NCBI GenBank assembly: GCA_031315915.1
Contig: JALDRK010000014.1
Location: 1-64,000 of the forward strand
DNA length: 64,000 bases
Source of the DNA: Nitrospirales bacterium
GTDB lineage: Bacteria; Nitrospirota; Nitrospiria; Nitrospirales; UBA8639
Reading direction: 5' to 3'
Shown here: one piece after another, positions 38,431 to 48,272 of the stretch
How the letters are laid out: each line of letters starts with the position of its first letter
Position numbering within the stretch: position 1 is the first letter of the stretch
Program-made: the position numbers and the translations under genes
The notes under the pieces: generated by a model
What the model saw: the letters and a program-made list of their open reading frames with translations, nothing else
Databases searched by the model: none
What the model was told of the DNA's origin: nothing

Positions 38431-39417
38431 ATGCAACTTTCACTACCCCTGGACACTGGCATTAGTGAACCCTGTTCTTCAATCTTTGAACGGATTAAAA
38501 CCTGCAATTCGCTTCCGGTCCTCTCTCCTTTGGCCTCAAAAATTTTAAAAATCTGTCAAAGTGAGGAAGCCAGCGCTTCCGAATTGGCCCACATGATCTC
38601 TCAAGACCCCGGCATGGCGGCCCAGATATTGTTTATGGCCAACTCAGGATATTATGGTGGAGCCCGACATAAGGTGACGAATGTGATGCAAGCCGTCACC
38701 CTACTAGGATTTTCTACCATCGCAAATTTGGCTCTCTCCTTTTGTTTCTATCGTCTGATAAAAGATCTCCGGGATACCTCACAGGTCGGGATCGATCAAA
38801 TCGGATTGTGGCGTCGATCGATTTTTGCCAGTGTGGCTGGACGAGCCTTGGGAGAGCATTTTCACTATCCGGATCCTGAATTGGTTTTTCTCGGTTCACT
38901 GTTACAAGATATCGGCGTCTTGGCTTTAAACGAGGTGGCGGGAGATGAAGTCACGAGACTGCATGACAAAGCTGGACGTAACCATAGCGACCTTAAACAG
39001 CTTGAATTGGAACAGTTGGGGGTCGATCATTCACAGGTGGGGGCCTGGCTCGCTCAACATTGGCAATTGCCTGAAGAATTCCAGGTGTCCATTCTCTACA
39101 GCCACACCCCTCATCTCTTCCAGACTCCCGAGGAATATCAGTTCCTGGTGGACAGCGTCGCCCTCTCAGGGTGGATTGCCGACTTCTGGATCAACGCCTC
39201 TCAGGAAGAGGCCGTGGACAAAATAAAAGAACACTCACAGGGAAGATTAACCGTGTCCGCTGAGGATTGGGGACCGATTCTGCACACCATACACAAGACA
39301 CTGCCACAAATAGCCAGCTTTTTTCATACTCGACTGGGCAATTGGGAAGACATACACCAAACGTATCGTCTGGCCTTAAAGCATTTAGCCCCGTCTTATC
39401 AACCTCAACCCGCCTAA
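38431..39417 (+). CDS. HDOD domain signalling protein
   Basis: 328 residues with AGAAGGA before the ATG. The HDOD domain covers about 20-220: LPVLSPLASKILKIC, SQDPGMAAQIL and VTLLGFSTIANLAL are typical. HDOD proteins lack most catalytic HD residues and act in signal output (chemotaxis, stress, c-di-GMP networks). The C-terminal 100 residues are helical and unrecognised. It is convergent with a GGDEF gene, which fits a shared signalling theme. Confidence 0.9.
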   Translation: MQLSLPLDTGISEPCSSIFERIKTCNSLPVLSPLASKILKICQSEEASASELAHMISQDPGMAAQILFMANSGYYGGARHKVTNVMQAVTLLGFSTIANLALSFCFYRLIKDLRDTSQVGIDQIGLWRRSIFASVAGRALGEHFHYPDPELVFLGSLLQDIGVLALNEVAGDEVTRLHDKAGRNHSDLKQLELEQLGVDHSQVGAWLAQHWQLPEEFQVSILYSHTPHLFQTPEEYQFLVDSVALSGWIADFWINASQEEAVDKIKEHSQGRLTVSAEDWGPILHTIHKTLPQIASFFHTRLGNWEDIHQTYRLALKHLAPSYQPQPA

Positions 39418-39462
39418 AATCAACCGACATTCCCCTCACCGCTCTACTCCATACGGCGGAGG

Positions 39463-40605
39463 TCAAGCTACCTCGCGAGTTTCCTGAGCCACGCACATCT
39501 GGTTTCGTCCATTTTCCTTCGCTCGATACAGTGCGCGGTCGGCCCGTTCCAACCAAGAAGTGACGGATTCTCCCTGCAATAATTCGGCCCCCCCAATCGA
39601 GGCCGTCACCGGTATGGACTGATCCTGATAGGTAAATTCCTGGCTGCGAACCGATTCCAGAAGACGTTCACCCAGACGTTGCCCCAAACCTATTCCCGTT
39701 CCCGATAACAATACACAAAACTCTTCCCCACCGTACCGGGCGATAAAATCGGATTTTCGCGGGAACGTCGATACGAGCCGATCGGCCAATTGTTGAAGCA
39801 CCGCATCTCCCATAGAATGTCCGTAGGTATCATTGATACGCTTAAAAAAGTCGATATCTACCATCAACAAGCTTGTGGGGGATCCCGAGAAAAAGCTCAG
39901 GCTGGCCAATCGTTCCAAATGCTCGTCTAGTGCACCCCGGTTGAACAGTCGAGTCAGGGGATCTTCCATCATCTGTTTGCGCGCCGATCCCAATTCCCGT
40001 TCCACCGAACGGAGCTTTTCTCCTAATTGTTGCACTCGTCGGTCCTGGCGTTGCTTCCGTTCATCAACCAGTCCTTTGATGCTCTGCACCGCCGATAATA
40101 ATGCCTGTTTCATCTCGGCAAACGAGCTTTTTACGGTCACTTCCTGCAATCGGGTAAGATACTGTGACACTTTTTGGTCCGTTTCCTGATCTTCGATGAC
40201 AGCTTGCCCCATGTTTCGAGTAAACTCCCATAAGACTTCCCGGACGTCTTGGAGGTTTTTCGTCACATATTGGCGCTCTTTTTGCCGATGGATATTGACA
40301 AATCTGGCCAGTTCACCCCAATCTCGTCGAATGGTCCTTCCTGTGTTTTCATTGGCCTCGTTCGGATTAACCGTTCCGACCAAAACATGCATGGCCCATC
40401 GTTCAAATTCTTTTTCAATGGCTTCCGCCTTTAAATCCTCCAGTTCAAACGCGTGCCGCCCGAACACTCGTAAGATTCTAGCCAGGGACTCCAAGGCCTT
40501 ATCTGCCGTGCTTTCGGTTTCAGGCATAGAATCCTCAGATATTTTTTGTGAAGTTGAGGAAGCCTCTTGGGATTTGGGTTTTTTCCCGTTCGTCCAGGAC
40601 AACAT
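39463..40605 (-). CDS. Diguanylate cyclase (GGDEF domain)
   Basis: 380 residues with GGAGGG well placed before the ATG. The N-terminal 200 residues are helical (coiled coil near 165-225) with no recognised sensor. The GGDEF domain follows: DPLTRLFNRGALDE, VDIDFFKRINDTYGH and the active loop GGEEF. It makes cyclic di-GMP from GTP. No RxxD inhibitory site is obvious just before the loop. It has no membrane segment. The HD-GYP gene at 25.8 kb would be an opposing activity. Confidence 0.93.
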   Translation of the reverse strand: MLSWTNGKKPKSQEASSTSQKISEDSMPETESTADKALESLARILRVFGRHAFELEDLKAEAIEKEFERWAMHVLVGTVNPNEANENTGRTIRRDWGELARFVNIHRQKERQYVTKNLQDVREVLWEFTRNMGQAVIEDQETDQKVSQYLTRLQEVTVKSSFAEMKQALLSAVQSIKGLVDERKQRQDRRVQQLGEKLRSVERELGSARKQMMEDPLTRLFNRGALDEHLERLASLSFFSGSPTSLLMVDIDFFKRINDTYGHSMGDAVLQQLADRLVSTFPRKSDFIARYGGEEFCVLLSGTGIGLGQRLGERLLESVRSQEFTYQDQSIPVTASIGGAELLQGESVTSWLERADRALYRAKENGRNQMCVAQETREVA

Positions 40606-40659
40606 AACACCCTCCAGCAGATAGGGAAAAACACAAAAGATGGTTACAATAGAGGCTGA

Positions 40660-40675
40660 AAGCCCTTACGGGCTT
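40660..40675. repeat. Short hairpin upstream of the GGDEF gene
   Basis: AAGCCC-TTAC-GGGCTT forms a perfect 6-bp stem with a 4-base loop. It resembles the third hairpin in front of lpxC (GGGC-GTAA-GCCC in the other orientation), so the two may belong to one dispersed palindrome family. Confidence 0.5.
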
Positions 40676-40810
40676 GAGACGCTCCGAATAGCGCGTTAGG
40701 GTGTGTTATCGGTAGATTTTAACGATCTCTTAAGACCGCTTCTGGTAAGATCGTCCTCGATATAACAACAGAGGCCCAATCTTCTCTCTTCGCACCTCGT
40801 CTATCAATCA

Positions 40811-41599
40811 ATGACACAAGATCAACCGAAAATCATCTCCAGTCCACACAATCCACATGTCAAACGGTGGGTATCCTTGCTCGAACCGCCGGGCATCAAA
40901 CGGCACCAGCAATGTCTCTTATCGGGAATGCGCATCGGGACAGAACTCCTCAGGCAATCCCCGACTACCATGCTTGAACTGCTCATCCCTGACAGAAAAT
41001 CTCAACCGGACATCCCGGGATTCACTGGTCCGGTATACAGGCTCGCCAATCAGCTTTTTCAGCAACTCGACATCTATGGCACCCACGCTCCCCTTTGGAT
41101 TTGCCGTATTCCTGGTCTGTCCCTATATGATCTCACGGCAAGTCCCCAGGGACTTGAAATATTGTGTCCGATGGGTGATCCGGGAAACTTGGGTTCATTA
41201 TTACGAGGGTGTTGGGTCTTTGGAGTGGATCGGGTCATCCTGCTCGATGAATCCGTCCATCCGTTTCATCCTAAAGTCATTCGAGCCAGTAGCGGAGCGG
41301 TCTTTTCACTGAACATCTACCGAGGATGTGCCATAGGCGAACTGGAAATCCGATATTGCTCAGTGGATTACGGCATTGGATATGACAGGAGACGACATGG
41401 GCACCTGGGACTGGCCGGAACAGATCCGCCTCCTCATCGGCGAAGAAGGGACAGGGCTTCCTCCGGTCTCGTTCGCTCATCGGTTGAAAATTTCGCAAGT
41501 CCGTCCATTCCCCTGAATGCTTCCGTCGCAGGAAATATTGCGCTCTATGCCTATCGGCAGACTTATCCCTCCATCGCATCCCGGAGGTCACATTCATGA
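40811..41599 (+). pseudogene. SpoU/TrmH-family RNA 2'-O-methyltransferase with two frameshifts
   Basis: The N-terminal substrate-binding domain (SSPHNPHVKRW, residues about 10-90) and the first part of the SPOUT domain (CPMGDPGNLGSLLRGC, RASSGAVFSLN) are in one frame. The middle (ALDMTGDDMGTWDW, LIGEEGTGLP) reads in another frame from about 41373 to 41512. The end (PLNASVAGNIALYAYRQ) returns to the first frame. Two compensating indels, near 41335-41375 and near 41512, therefore scramble the SAM-binding trefoil knot motif 2. Repaired, it would be a 23S rRNA/tRNA ribose methyltransferase of about 260 residues. It overlaps the DUF1653 gene by four bases. Confidence 0.8.
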
Positions 41600-41823
41600 T
41601 CCCAGCAGGACGATACCGGCACTATAAAGGAAACTATTATCAAGTGATTGGGGTAGCCAAACATTCAGAAACCGATGAGGAACTCGTGGTATATCGTGCC
41701 TTATACGGCACGTTTGAACTCTGGGTCAGACCCCTGACGATGTTTACAGAACACGTGGAAGGAAACGGAAATCTTGTGTCCCGATTCGAGTTCGTGGAAG
41801 ATCGGCCGATACCTAACGAATAA
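41596..41823 (+). CDS. DUF1653 family protein
   Basis: 75 residues, a compact all-beta domain (GRYRHYKGNYYQVIGVA, ETDEELVVYRALYG) diagnostic of DUF1653. GGAGG lies eight bases before the ATG, and it overlaps the methyltransferase stop codon, so it was translationally coupled to that gene. The function is unknown; it occurs widely as a small stand-alone protein. Confidence 0.93.
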   Translation: MIPAGRYRHYKGNYYQVIGVAKHSETDEELVVYRALYGTFELWVRPLTMFTEHVEGNGNLVSRFEFVEDRPIPNE

Positions 41824-41939
41824 CAACCCACTATGGCGGGCACGAAACTCGAGCAGCCTTAAAGACCCCAAATATCCCTCTTCCGCACAACGGCACAGCG
41901 GACCATTCCCCTGCGCATGAGTAGGCAGGCTCGCTATGA

Positions 41940-42440
41940 TTACGACACATCATCCAGCCGCTCAGCCAAGACCGCTTGCGTTTGTTTCTCTCGATATTTC
42001 TGAATTCGTTTAGCCAACGTGGGATCCCCAATTGATAAGATGGCTCCGGCCATCAAGGCAGCATTGGTCGCCCCCGCATTGCCAATAGCCAACGTTCCCA
42101 CCGGAATGCCTTTGGGCATTTGGACAATGGACAACAGCGAATCCATGCCCTGCAGTGATTTGGATTGCATCGGCACACCCAAGACGGGCCATTGGGTCTT
42201 GGCGGCAATCACTCCCGCCAAATGAGCCGCCCCGCCAGCGCCGGCGATAAAGACTCTCACGCCCTCCGATTCGGCCTCCCCAATATATTTGACCAAGGCA
42301 TCAGGGGCCCGATGGGCGGATAGCACACGGCACTCATGGGGAATGCCCAGTTGTGTCAGCGTTTCGCTGGCCAACCTCATGGTTTCCCAATCCGACTTGC
42401 TACCCATAATCACGGCGACACGCAATGAAGATCCAGCCAT
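41940..42440 (-). CDS. purE: N5-carboxyaminoimidazole ribonucleotide mutase
   Basis: 166 residues with AGGAGAG upstream. PurE moves the carboxyl group of N5-CAIR to make CAIR in purine synthesis. The signature GSKSDWETM, the catalytic His in LSAHRAPD and the loop [12 protein letters not shown] are all present, as is GVPMQSKSL. It is a normal-length class I enzyme. purK is not adjacent. Confidence 0.97.
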   Translation of the reverse strand: MAGSSLRVAVIMGSKSDWETMRLASETLTQLGIPHECRVLSAHRAPDALVKYIGEAESEGVRVFIAGAGGAAHLAGVIAAKTQWPVLGVPMQSKSLQGMDSLLSIVQMPKGIPVGTLAIGNAGATNAALMAGAILSIGDPTLAKRIQKYREKQTQAVLAERLDDVS

Positions 42441-42644
42441 AACACATACTCTCCTTTGTTTAAATCGTCCGCAAACCCGGCATCATCGTATAAAGGTTCA
42501 ACTTGTTGACCATGTCTCAAGCCCTGCCTTAGACTTAAGCTGAAACAGCATATGCGAAAACTTCATGAAGGTCCAGATCAACAAACGATTCAAAGCCTTC
42601 GTGAGGGAATTTATTCACATCATCATGATAAAGTGAGGGTCATC

Positions 42645-43280
42645 ATGGCTTTACGTCTAGGAGATGTCGTCCCTGATTTTACCGCAGAAACTACCCAAGG
42701 CACCGTCAACTTTCATGAATGGTTGGGAGATGGCTGGGGCATTTTATTCTCTCATCCCAAAGACTTTACCCCCGTCTGCACGACCGAACTGGGTACAATG
42801 GCTAAAATGACCGAGGCGTTCAAAAAACGGAATGTCAAAGTGTTGGCCGTCAGCGTAGACCCACTCGATTCCCATAAGGGGTGGATTAACGACATCAACG
42901 AAACACAACAGTGCACGGTAAGTTACCCCATCATCGCCGATCCGGACCGCAAAGTGGCAAACATGTATGACATGATTCACCCCAATGCCCTGGATAATAT
43001 GACAGTCCGGTCGGTCTTTGTGATTGGGCCGGATAAAAAGCTCAAATTAACCCTGACTTACCCGGCGTCCACAGGCCGGAATTTCGATGAGATTCTGCGG
43101 GTCATCGACTCGCTTCAACTCACCGCCAAGTATAAGGTGGCCACACCCGCCAACTGGAAGGATGGGGAGGATTGTATTATCACTCCTGCTGTGACCGACC
43201 CAGAAGTGCCGGCCCTTTTTCCTAAAGGGCATCGGGTGGTCAAACCTTATCTTCGCTATACACCCCAACCGAATCGATAA
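42645..43280 (+). CDS. 1-Cys peroxiredoxin (Prx6 type)
   Basis: 211 residues from the ATG at 42645, with GAGGG five bases before. The peroxidatic Cys45 is in FTPVCTTE with the upstream HPKDFTP. The long C-terminal arm (PANWKDGEDCII) and length match the Prx6/AhpC-TSA 1-Cys group. It reduces hydrogen peroxide and organic peroxides. A strong terminator follows at once. The gene stands alone. Confidence 0.95.
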   Translation: MALRLGDVVPDFTAETTQGTVNFHEWLGDGWGILFSHPKDFTPVCTTELGTMAKMTEAFKKRNVKVLAVSVDPLDSHKGWINDINETQQCTVSYPIIADPDRKVANMYDMIHPNALDNMTVRSVFVIGPDKKLKLTLTYPASTGRNFDEILRVIDSLQLTAKYKVATPANWKDGEDCIITPAVTDPEVPALFPKGHRVVKPYLRYTPQPNR

Positions 43281-43301
43281 CCCGATTCTAAACTATCAGC
43301 T

Positions 43302-43352
43302 GTCCCGCAGAACCGATGACACCTGAGGGTTCTGCGGGACAGAATTTTTTTG
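43302..43352 (+). terminator. Rho-independent terminator of the peroxiredoxin gene
   Basis: GTCCCGCAGAACC (43302-43314) pairs perfectly with GGTTCTGCGGGAC (43328-43340) across a 13-base loop, followed by AGAA and a run of eight T. It begins 22 bases after the stop codon. Confidence 0.95.
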
Positions 43353-43407
43353 AAACCGCCTTCGGCTGGTTTCCTGATCATTCTTAGTGTAACCGTTCAC
43401 CGAAACG

Positions 43408-43758
43408 TTAGGATTGGTGGGTTTCAAACAAACGAATTCCAAGCGTAAAAACCTGGTGACAGGGCCGACATCGCAACTGAACGGCATTGCGTTCGACATC
43501 CACCGAGGTAATCCGAACCTCATCAGGGTGAGCTTGAAAACAGGCATGCACGCCATCAAGGCCTTTAACCTGGGATTCTTGTCCAGAGTCGTGTTGCTCG
43601 GAAAAAGGAAGCGGATTGACAGTCATGCGATGGCGCATTCGACAATTCATACAAAACACGCCCAGAGTTTCAGGCAGTCCGACCAATTTTAGACAGAGCG
43701 AGAGGGGATGAACGGAAAAACATTGCTGAAAAAACGCTCCGCTTTGAAAAACCGGCAT
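43408..43758 (-). CDS. Small protein with two CxxC pairs
   Basis: 116 residues. CMNC near 36-39 and CRPC near 96-99 could bind zinc. A GGAGAG lies upstream of the ATG at wide spacing. The rest is not recognised. It is a plausible small zinc protein but could be a weakly supported frame; the pairing of CxxC motifs is the main support. Confidence 0.5.
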   Translation of the reverse strand: MPVFQSGAFFQQCFSVHPLSLCLKLVGLPETLGVFCMNCRMRHRMTVNPLPFSEQHDSGQESQVKGLDGVHACFQAHPDEVRITSVDVERNAVQLRCRPCHQVFTLGIRLFETHQS

Positions 43759-43886
43759 GCGGGTTTACTCTCTCTCCTGTCCCAGATAGACGATGACGAT
43801 CACAAACTCTCTCGCCACGCACAATGCGTTTACCATAAATACAGGCTTCGACCAAGCCGACTCAACGACCCCACGCTTGCATTGCC

Positions 43887-44348
43887 CTAATTCATCGCAG
43901 GTAATCCCTGCTGGAAAGGATCCGGGGCTTTGGGCAATTGGCATTCCTCTCGTTCCCATTCACGTAGTACGCCTTCTTTGTCGAAAGTCAGGACATAGTT
44001 AAAGCAAAAGACCTTTTCACGAGGGCCACCTGGTTTGCTTCCGAACAAACTCCCTGCCTGTTTGCCAAATGTTCGAATGCCAGAAGGATCCAGTTCGCTT
44101 TCGGAAAGGGCATAGCGATAGGTCCATGTCGTCTCGTCAGACAAGAAAGGATCGTTGACCAGATGCGGCTTGCCAAGCTTTTCCCGAACGTCGGTTTGGG
44201 TCAAAGTCCCAACACCCCCATCGATAAATCTATCTTGCCAGGGGGCACAACTTATGACGCTCACGGCCATGGCACTGAAAAGCCAACAACAAATGGTGTG
44301 CTTCAAAAGATTCCGATTCTTAAAACCGGGAACCCGTATAAGAGTCAT
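43887..44348 (-). CDS. Predicted lipoprotein, BamE/OmlA-like
   Basis: 153 residues from the ATG at 44348, which overlaps the stop codon of the previous gene (ATGA). A signal sequence ends in the lipobox VISC. The motif LTQTDVREKLGKPHLVNDPF matches the SmpA/OmlA/BamE-type fold in which a helix is followed by G-x-P. Later strands include TWTYRYAL and YVLTFDKEGVL. Relatives are small outer-membrane lipoproteins; a role in the Bam complex is not implied by sequence alone. Confidence 0.8.
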   Translation of the reverse strand: MTLIRVPGFKNRNLLKHTICCWLFSAMAVSVISCAPWQDRFIDGGVGTLTQTDVREKLGKPHLVNDPFLSDETTWTYRYALSESELDPSGIRTFGKQAGSLFGSKPGGPREKVFCFNYVLTFDKEGVLREWEREECQLPKAPDPFQQGLPAMN

Positions 44349-44599
44349 TGCGTTCGGTTTGCCCACAAATACCAGCTTCGCACCAAGGCAAACAGTTGAG
44401 CAATCACTCCGGCCACAATCAGAGCAAGCGCGGTAGGCAGCAAAGGAGAATCAGGTTGATTCAAGCCCTGAATTCCTAACATAAATCCACCAGCTACGCA
44501 GAGGATTCCCACCACTCGGGCAATCATGACCGATATGGAGCTTCCCTGTGGGGAAGGAGATGAAGATGGGGGATCCGGTTTGTGGGATATTGATGACAT
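44345..44599 (-). CDS. Small inner-membrane protein with two membrane segments
   Basis: 84 residues. A Ser/Pro-rich N-terminus is followed by hydrophobic helices near 24-44 and 54-74. It is four-base coupled to the BamE-like lipoprotein gene, which supports both starts. The ribosome site is weak. The function is unknown. Confidence 0.65.
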   Translation of the reverse strand: MSSISHKPDPPSSSPSPQGSSISVMIARVVGILCVAGGFMLGIQGLNQPDSPLLPTALALIVAGVIAQLFALVRSWYLWANRTQ

Positions 44600-44628
44600 G
44601 AAATCACGAGTCCAGTCAAAAGTCTGCG

Positions 44629-46314
44629 CTATGATTTCGTTAACTTTCGATAACGGATCCGGTGCGGCTGATCGGCGGCTTTTCCCAACCGTTTTTTTCG
44701 ATTGGCTTCATATTCGGAATAGTTTCCTTCATTCCAGACCACCTGACTATTGCCTTCAAAGGCGAGAATGTGAGTCGCCACACGATCCAAAAACCAGCGA
44801 TCATGACTGCTCACCATGGCACAGCCGCCAAAATGCTCCAGGCCTTCTTCCAACGCCCGCAAGGTGTTCACATCCAGATCGTTAGACGGCTCATCGAGCA
44901 ACAACACATTCGCCCCTTCCTTGAGCATCCGTGCCAAATGCACCCGGTTCCGTTCACCGCCGGACAAATCCTTCACTTTTTTCTGCTGATCCGACCCTGA
45001 AAAATTGAACCGGGAGACATAGCCACGAGAATTGACCTCCATCTTGCCCAGCGACACGGTCTCCTGGCCTCCGGTAATACATTCCCAAACGTTCAAATTG
45101 TCATCCAAGACCCGGCCTTGATCCACATAGCCGAGCTTGACAGTTTCTCCCAACCTCAAGATTCCGCCATCGGGCTTTTCTATGCCGGCAATGATTTTAA
45201 ACAAGGTGGATTTCCCGGCACCATTGGGACCAATCACACCGACAATCCCACCCTTGGGGAGAGAAAACGATAGTTGCTCAAATAACACCGTATCCCCGAA
45301 ACTTTTGGACAATTCATCAGCCACGACCACTACATCTCCCAACCGGGGACCGGAGGGAATATAAATTTCCAAATCATCCGTTTGTCGATCCTGCTCCGCA
45401 CTCACTAACTGTTCATACTTTGTCACACGGGCTTTTCCCTTGGCCTGCCGGCCTTTGGGAGACATGCGAATCCACTCCAATTCCCGTTCCAGCGTTTTCT
45501 GCCGTTTGGACTCAGACTTTTCTTCCTGTGCCAGTCTCCCCTGCTTTTGCTCCAACCAAGACGAATAGTTGCCCTGGAAGGGAATGCCCTGTCCACGATC
45601 CAACTCCAGAATCCATCCGGCCACGTTATCTAAAAAATACCGGTCATGGGTCACCGCAATGACGGTGCCCTTATATTCCTTGAGGTGCTGTTCCAACCAT
45701 CCTACCGTCTCCGCATCCAAATGGTTGGTGGGCTCGTCCAAGAGGAGAATATCAGGCTCTTGAATCAATAATCGGCACAAGGCCACCCGGCGCCGCTCGC
45801 CTCCTGATAACACATCCACTTTGGCATCCGGCGGTGGACAACGGAGCGCATCCATCGCAATCTCCAATTGATGCTCCAGTTCCCACCCGTTGACCGCCTC
45901 GATTTGCTCTTGCAGTTTTCCCTGTCGTTCGATCAGCGTTTCCATTTCTTCGGGACTCACATCACCGGAAAATGCCTGGCTGATCGCTTCGTAATCACGG
46001 AGCAACTTGACGACCTCTGCCCGTCCTTCCTCCACCACTTCCTTCACGGTTTTGCCCGGTTCCAAATAGGGTTCCTGCTCAAACATGCCCACGGAATATC
46101 CTTTAGACATCGTAATCTTGCCGATATAGTTTGTATCCAACCCGGCAATAATTTTGAGCAGCGTACTCTTTCCCGACCCGTTCAATCCCAAAACGCCGAT
46201 TTTGGCCCCGTAGAAAAATGACAGATAAATATCTTTTAACACCTGCTTCTTCGGTGGATGAATCCGGCCTACGCCTATCAATGAAAATATAATTTGACGA
46301 TCATTCGTACTCAT
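44629..46314 (-). CDS. ettA: Energy-dependent translational throttle protein EttA (ABC-F)
   Basis: 561 residues, full length. Two ABC ATPase domains carry Walker A GLNGSGKST and GPNGAGKST, and each has an LSGGE signature (VLSGGERRR, LSGGERNR). The EttA arm and toothpick insertion and the SPKGRQAKGKAR linker are present. EttA binds the ribosomal E site and gates entry into elongation according to ATP/ADP. It is the first gene of a likely minus-strand run with the two small genes after it. Confidence 0.97.
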   Translation of the reverse strand: MSTNDRQIIFSLIGVGRIHPPKKQVLKDIYLSFFYGAKIGVLGLNGSGKSTLLKIIAGLDTNYIGKITMSKGYSVGMFEQEPYLEPGKTVKEVVEEGRAEVVKLLRDYEAISQAFSGDVSPEEMETLIERQGKLQEQIEAVNGWELEHQLEIAMDALRCPPPDAKVDVLSGGERRRVALCRLLIQEPDILLLDEPTNHLDAETVGWLEQHLKEYKGTVIAVTHDRYFLDNVAGWILELDRGQGIPFQGNYSSWLEQKQGRLAQEEKSESKRQKTLERELEWIRMSPKGRQAKGKARVTKYEQLVSAEQDRQTDDLEIYIPSGPRLGDVVVVADELSKSFGDTVLFEQLSFSLPKGGIVGVIGPNGAGKSTLFKIIAGIEKPDGGILRLGETVKLGYVDQGRVLDDNLNVWECITGGQETVSLGKMEVNSRGYVSRFNFSGSDQQKKVKDLSGGERNRVHLARMLKEGANVLLLDEPSNDLDVNTLRALEEGLEHFGGCAMVSSHDRWFLDRVATHILAFEGNSQVVWNEGNYSEYEANRKKRLGKAADQPHRIRYRKLTKS

Positions 46315-46563
46315 ACCGTTCGCTCCAATCCATAGCCAGAAGAATGTATAATGCTTTCAGAAATAAGGGTGTTCACATGCAGGTGCCAACCTTAACAAAG
46401 CTCCGGCATTATTCACAATCCGGAGGGCTTTTAAGGTTGCTCCCCTCACCCACCGTTAGGAGAAAAGTCTTCTCAGAGAAGAATTCCCTAACCCTTGCCA
46501 TTGAATTACAATCGATACCAGGTATGATAAGAATAGGCCTATGGAACCCAGAACCTTTAGATC

Positions 46564-47193
46564 GTGAATAACGGTCAATCATTTCCCGCACCTCATTGTT
46601 TATCAAAACCTTGGTCGACCGCCTTGCCCAATAGCATCAAACATTGTTCTCGCTGCGGCACTCTGGTTGAGGAAAAAATTCCTCCAGGAGAGACCCTCCC
46701 GAGGGCTGTGTGTCCCGCCTGCCTAACCATCCATTACGAAAACCCCAAAATCGTGGCAGGCTGCATACCCGAATGGGAAGATAAAATTCTCTTGTGCCGA
46801 CGAGCCATCGAACCCCGCATGGGACTCTGGACCTACCCAGCCGGATTCATGGAAATGGGCGAGAGCACCGAAGAGGCCGCTGCCAGGGAAACCATAGAGG
46901 AAGCCTGTGCCAACGTGAGCATTCAAGGCTTATTGGGTATCTTCAGCCTGCCTCACGTCTCTCAGGTCTATGTCGTGTATCGAGCCTATCTCCAAAACCT
47001 GAACTTTAAACCCGGGCCGGAAAGCCTAGAAGTGCAACTCGTCTCCATTTCAGACATTCCTTGGGAACACCTGGCCTTTCCCGTCATTCACGAATCCTTA
47101 AGCCGATACGTTAAGGACATCCAAGCCGCCATCTCGCAAACCCACTCCGCCGTCGTCCCCACCAAAAAACATCCATCGTTTTATTCATCATAA
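46564..47193 (+). CDS. NUDIX hydrolase with N-terminal zinc ribbon
   Basis: 209 residues from a GTG at 46564; the exact start is uncertain. C28/C31 and C50/C53 form a zinc ribbon. The NUDIX box runs GFMEMGESTEEAAARETIEE (about residues 98-117). This two-part form is found in NAD(H)/ADP-ribose pyrophosphatases and related hydrolases. The substrate is not settled by sequence alone. Confidence 0.9.
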   Translation: MNNGQSFPAPHCLSKPWSTALPNSIKHCSRCGTLVEEKIPPGETLPRAVCPACLTIHYENPKIVAGCIPEWEDKILLCRRAIEPRMGLWTYPAGFMEMGESTEEAAARETIEEACANVSIQGLLGIFSLPHVSQVYVVYRAYLQNLNFKPGPESLEVQLVSISDIPWEHLAFPVIHESLSRYVKDIQAAISQTHSAVVPTKKHPSFYSS

Positions 47194-47579
47194 CCTTCGA
47201 CCGATGGAATGTAATCCAATCAAAATAGACAGTGGCAAAAGAGAGTCATGTAAATACTTATAGCCTGCCTGGAACAGTCATGAGTCCACCGTTTTTCTGT
47301 AGTGCCGGGTTTCGTCCCGGTAGCCGAGAGCCTTTTCTTCTGAGAAAAGGATCCAAAACCATGTTGACTGTGGCGTGGCTCGCTACCTTCGGTATCGGCG
47401 CAAATTCGCGGAGCCTGTTCTGAGCCTGTCGAAGGACTCAGACAGTACGCACCTGATTTCCGAAGTCGGCTGCACGGCTCCGCCACAAGGCCGGGGATTC
47501 ACATCTTGTACCGTTGTGGAAGGCAGATCATCAACTGTTGCAGGCTTGAGGTAAGGGAGAGAGGCAATTGACAAAGGGG
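47194..47579. other. Intergenic region rich in short palindromes
   Basis: About 385 bases. It holds CCGGG-TTTCGT-CCCGG (near 47308-47323), a CCTTTTC/GAAAAGG stem (near 47332-47350) and the GAGCCTG motif repeated directly within GAGCCTGTTCTGAGCCTG (near 47415-47432). Such motifs are typical of dispersed extragenic palindromes. No gene was recognised. Confidence 0.45.
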
Positions 47580-48098
47580 TTAATAGTTCGACTGTTCCAA
47601 TTCTAATAATGCCTGCTTGATCGGCAACCCGCCACCGTAGCCAACCAGTTTTCCATTCGCCCCGATTACCCGATGGCAGGGCACCAGAATCGATACCGGA
47701 TTTTGGCCATTGGCAGCCCCCACGGCGCGGGACGCTAGCGGACTCCCAACCTTCTTGGCAATGTCCCCATACGATACTGTCCGGCCATAAGGAATACGTT
47801 GGAGTGCCTGCCACACCTGCCGTTGAAACGGCGTGCCTTGAAGATTCAGTGGAATTTGAAAGCGTGTTCGCGAACCATCAAAATATTCTTGCAACTGTTC
47901 TAGCACCGCCAGAAACGGTTCACGGGATTTCTTCCAGGCCGGCTGAATTGTGAGCGGATGAGCTCCATCTTGAAACTGCAGCCCCTGCAAGCCCTTAGCG
48001 TTTCCGACCAACAACAGTCGACCAACCGGACTGGAGCACACCCAGTAAGACACCTGGACTTCCTTGGAAGATTTCTTTGCTACCGCTATCTTTTTCAC
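47580..48098 (-). CDS. ogt: Methylated-DNA--protein-cysteine methyltransferase
   Basis: 172 residues from a GTG at 48098 with GGGGG five bases before. It is the O6-alkylguanine repair protein that takes the alkyl group onto Cys141 in ILVPCHRVI. TPFQRQVWQALQRIPYG and the Asn-hinge (AANGQNP) are intact. It lacks the Ada regulatory domain, so it is the Ogt type. Confidence 0.95.
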   Translation of the reverse strand: MKKIAVAKKSSKEVQVSYWVCSSPVGRLLLVGNAKGLQGLQFQDGAHPLTIQPAWKKSREPFLAVLEQLQEYFDGSRTRFQIPLNLQGTPFQRQVWQALQRIPYGRTVSYGDIAKKVGSPLASRAVGAANGQNPVSILVPCHRVIGANGKLVGYGGGLPIKQALLELEQSNY

Positions 48099-48272
48099 GA
48101 TGCCCCCATCATTAGAATCTATCCGTCTTTTCCTGTCACTCTATCAGACCATATCTCTTTCCCTATTGACTACTCCATGACCGCCATCTGGAGCACGCAA
48201 AATCAGATCATATGATCATGAAAGAAATTTTACCGATAGACAGGTCAATGTACATTTGCCTATGATCGGGCC

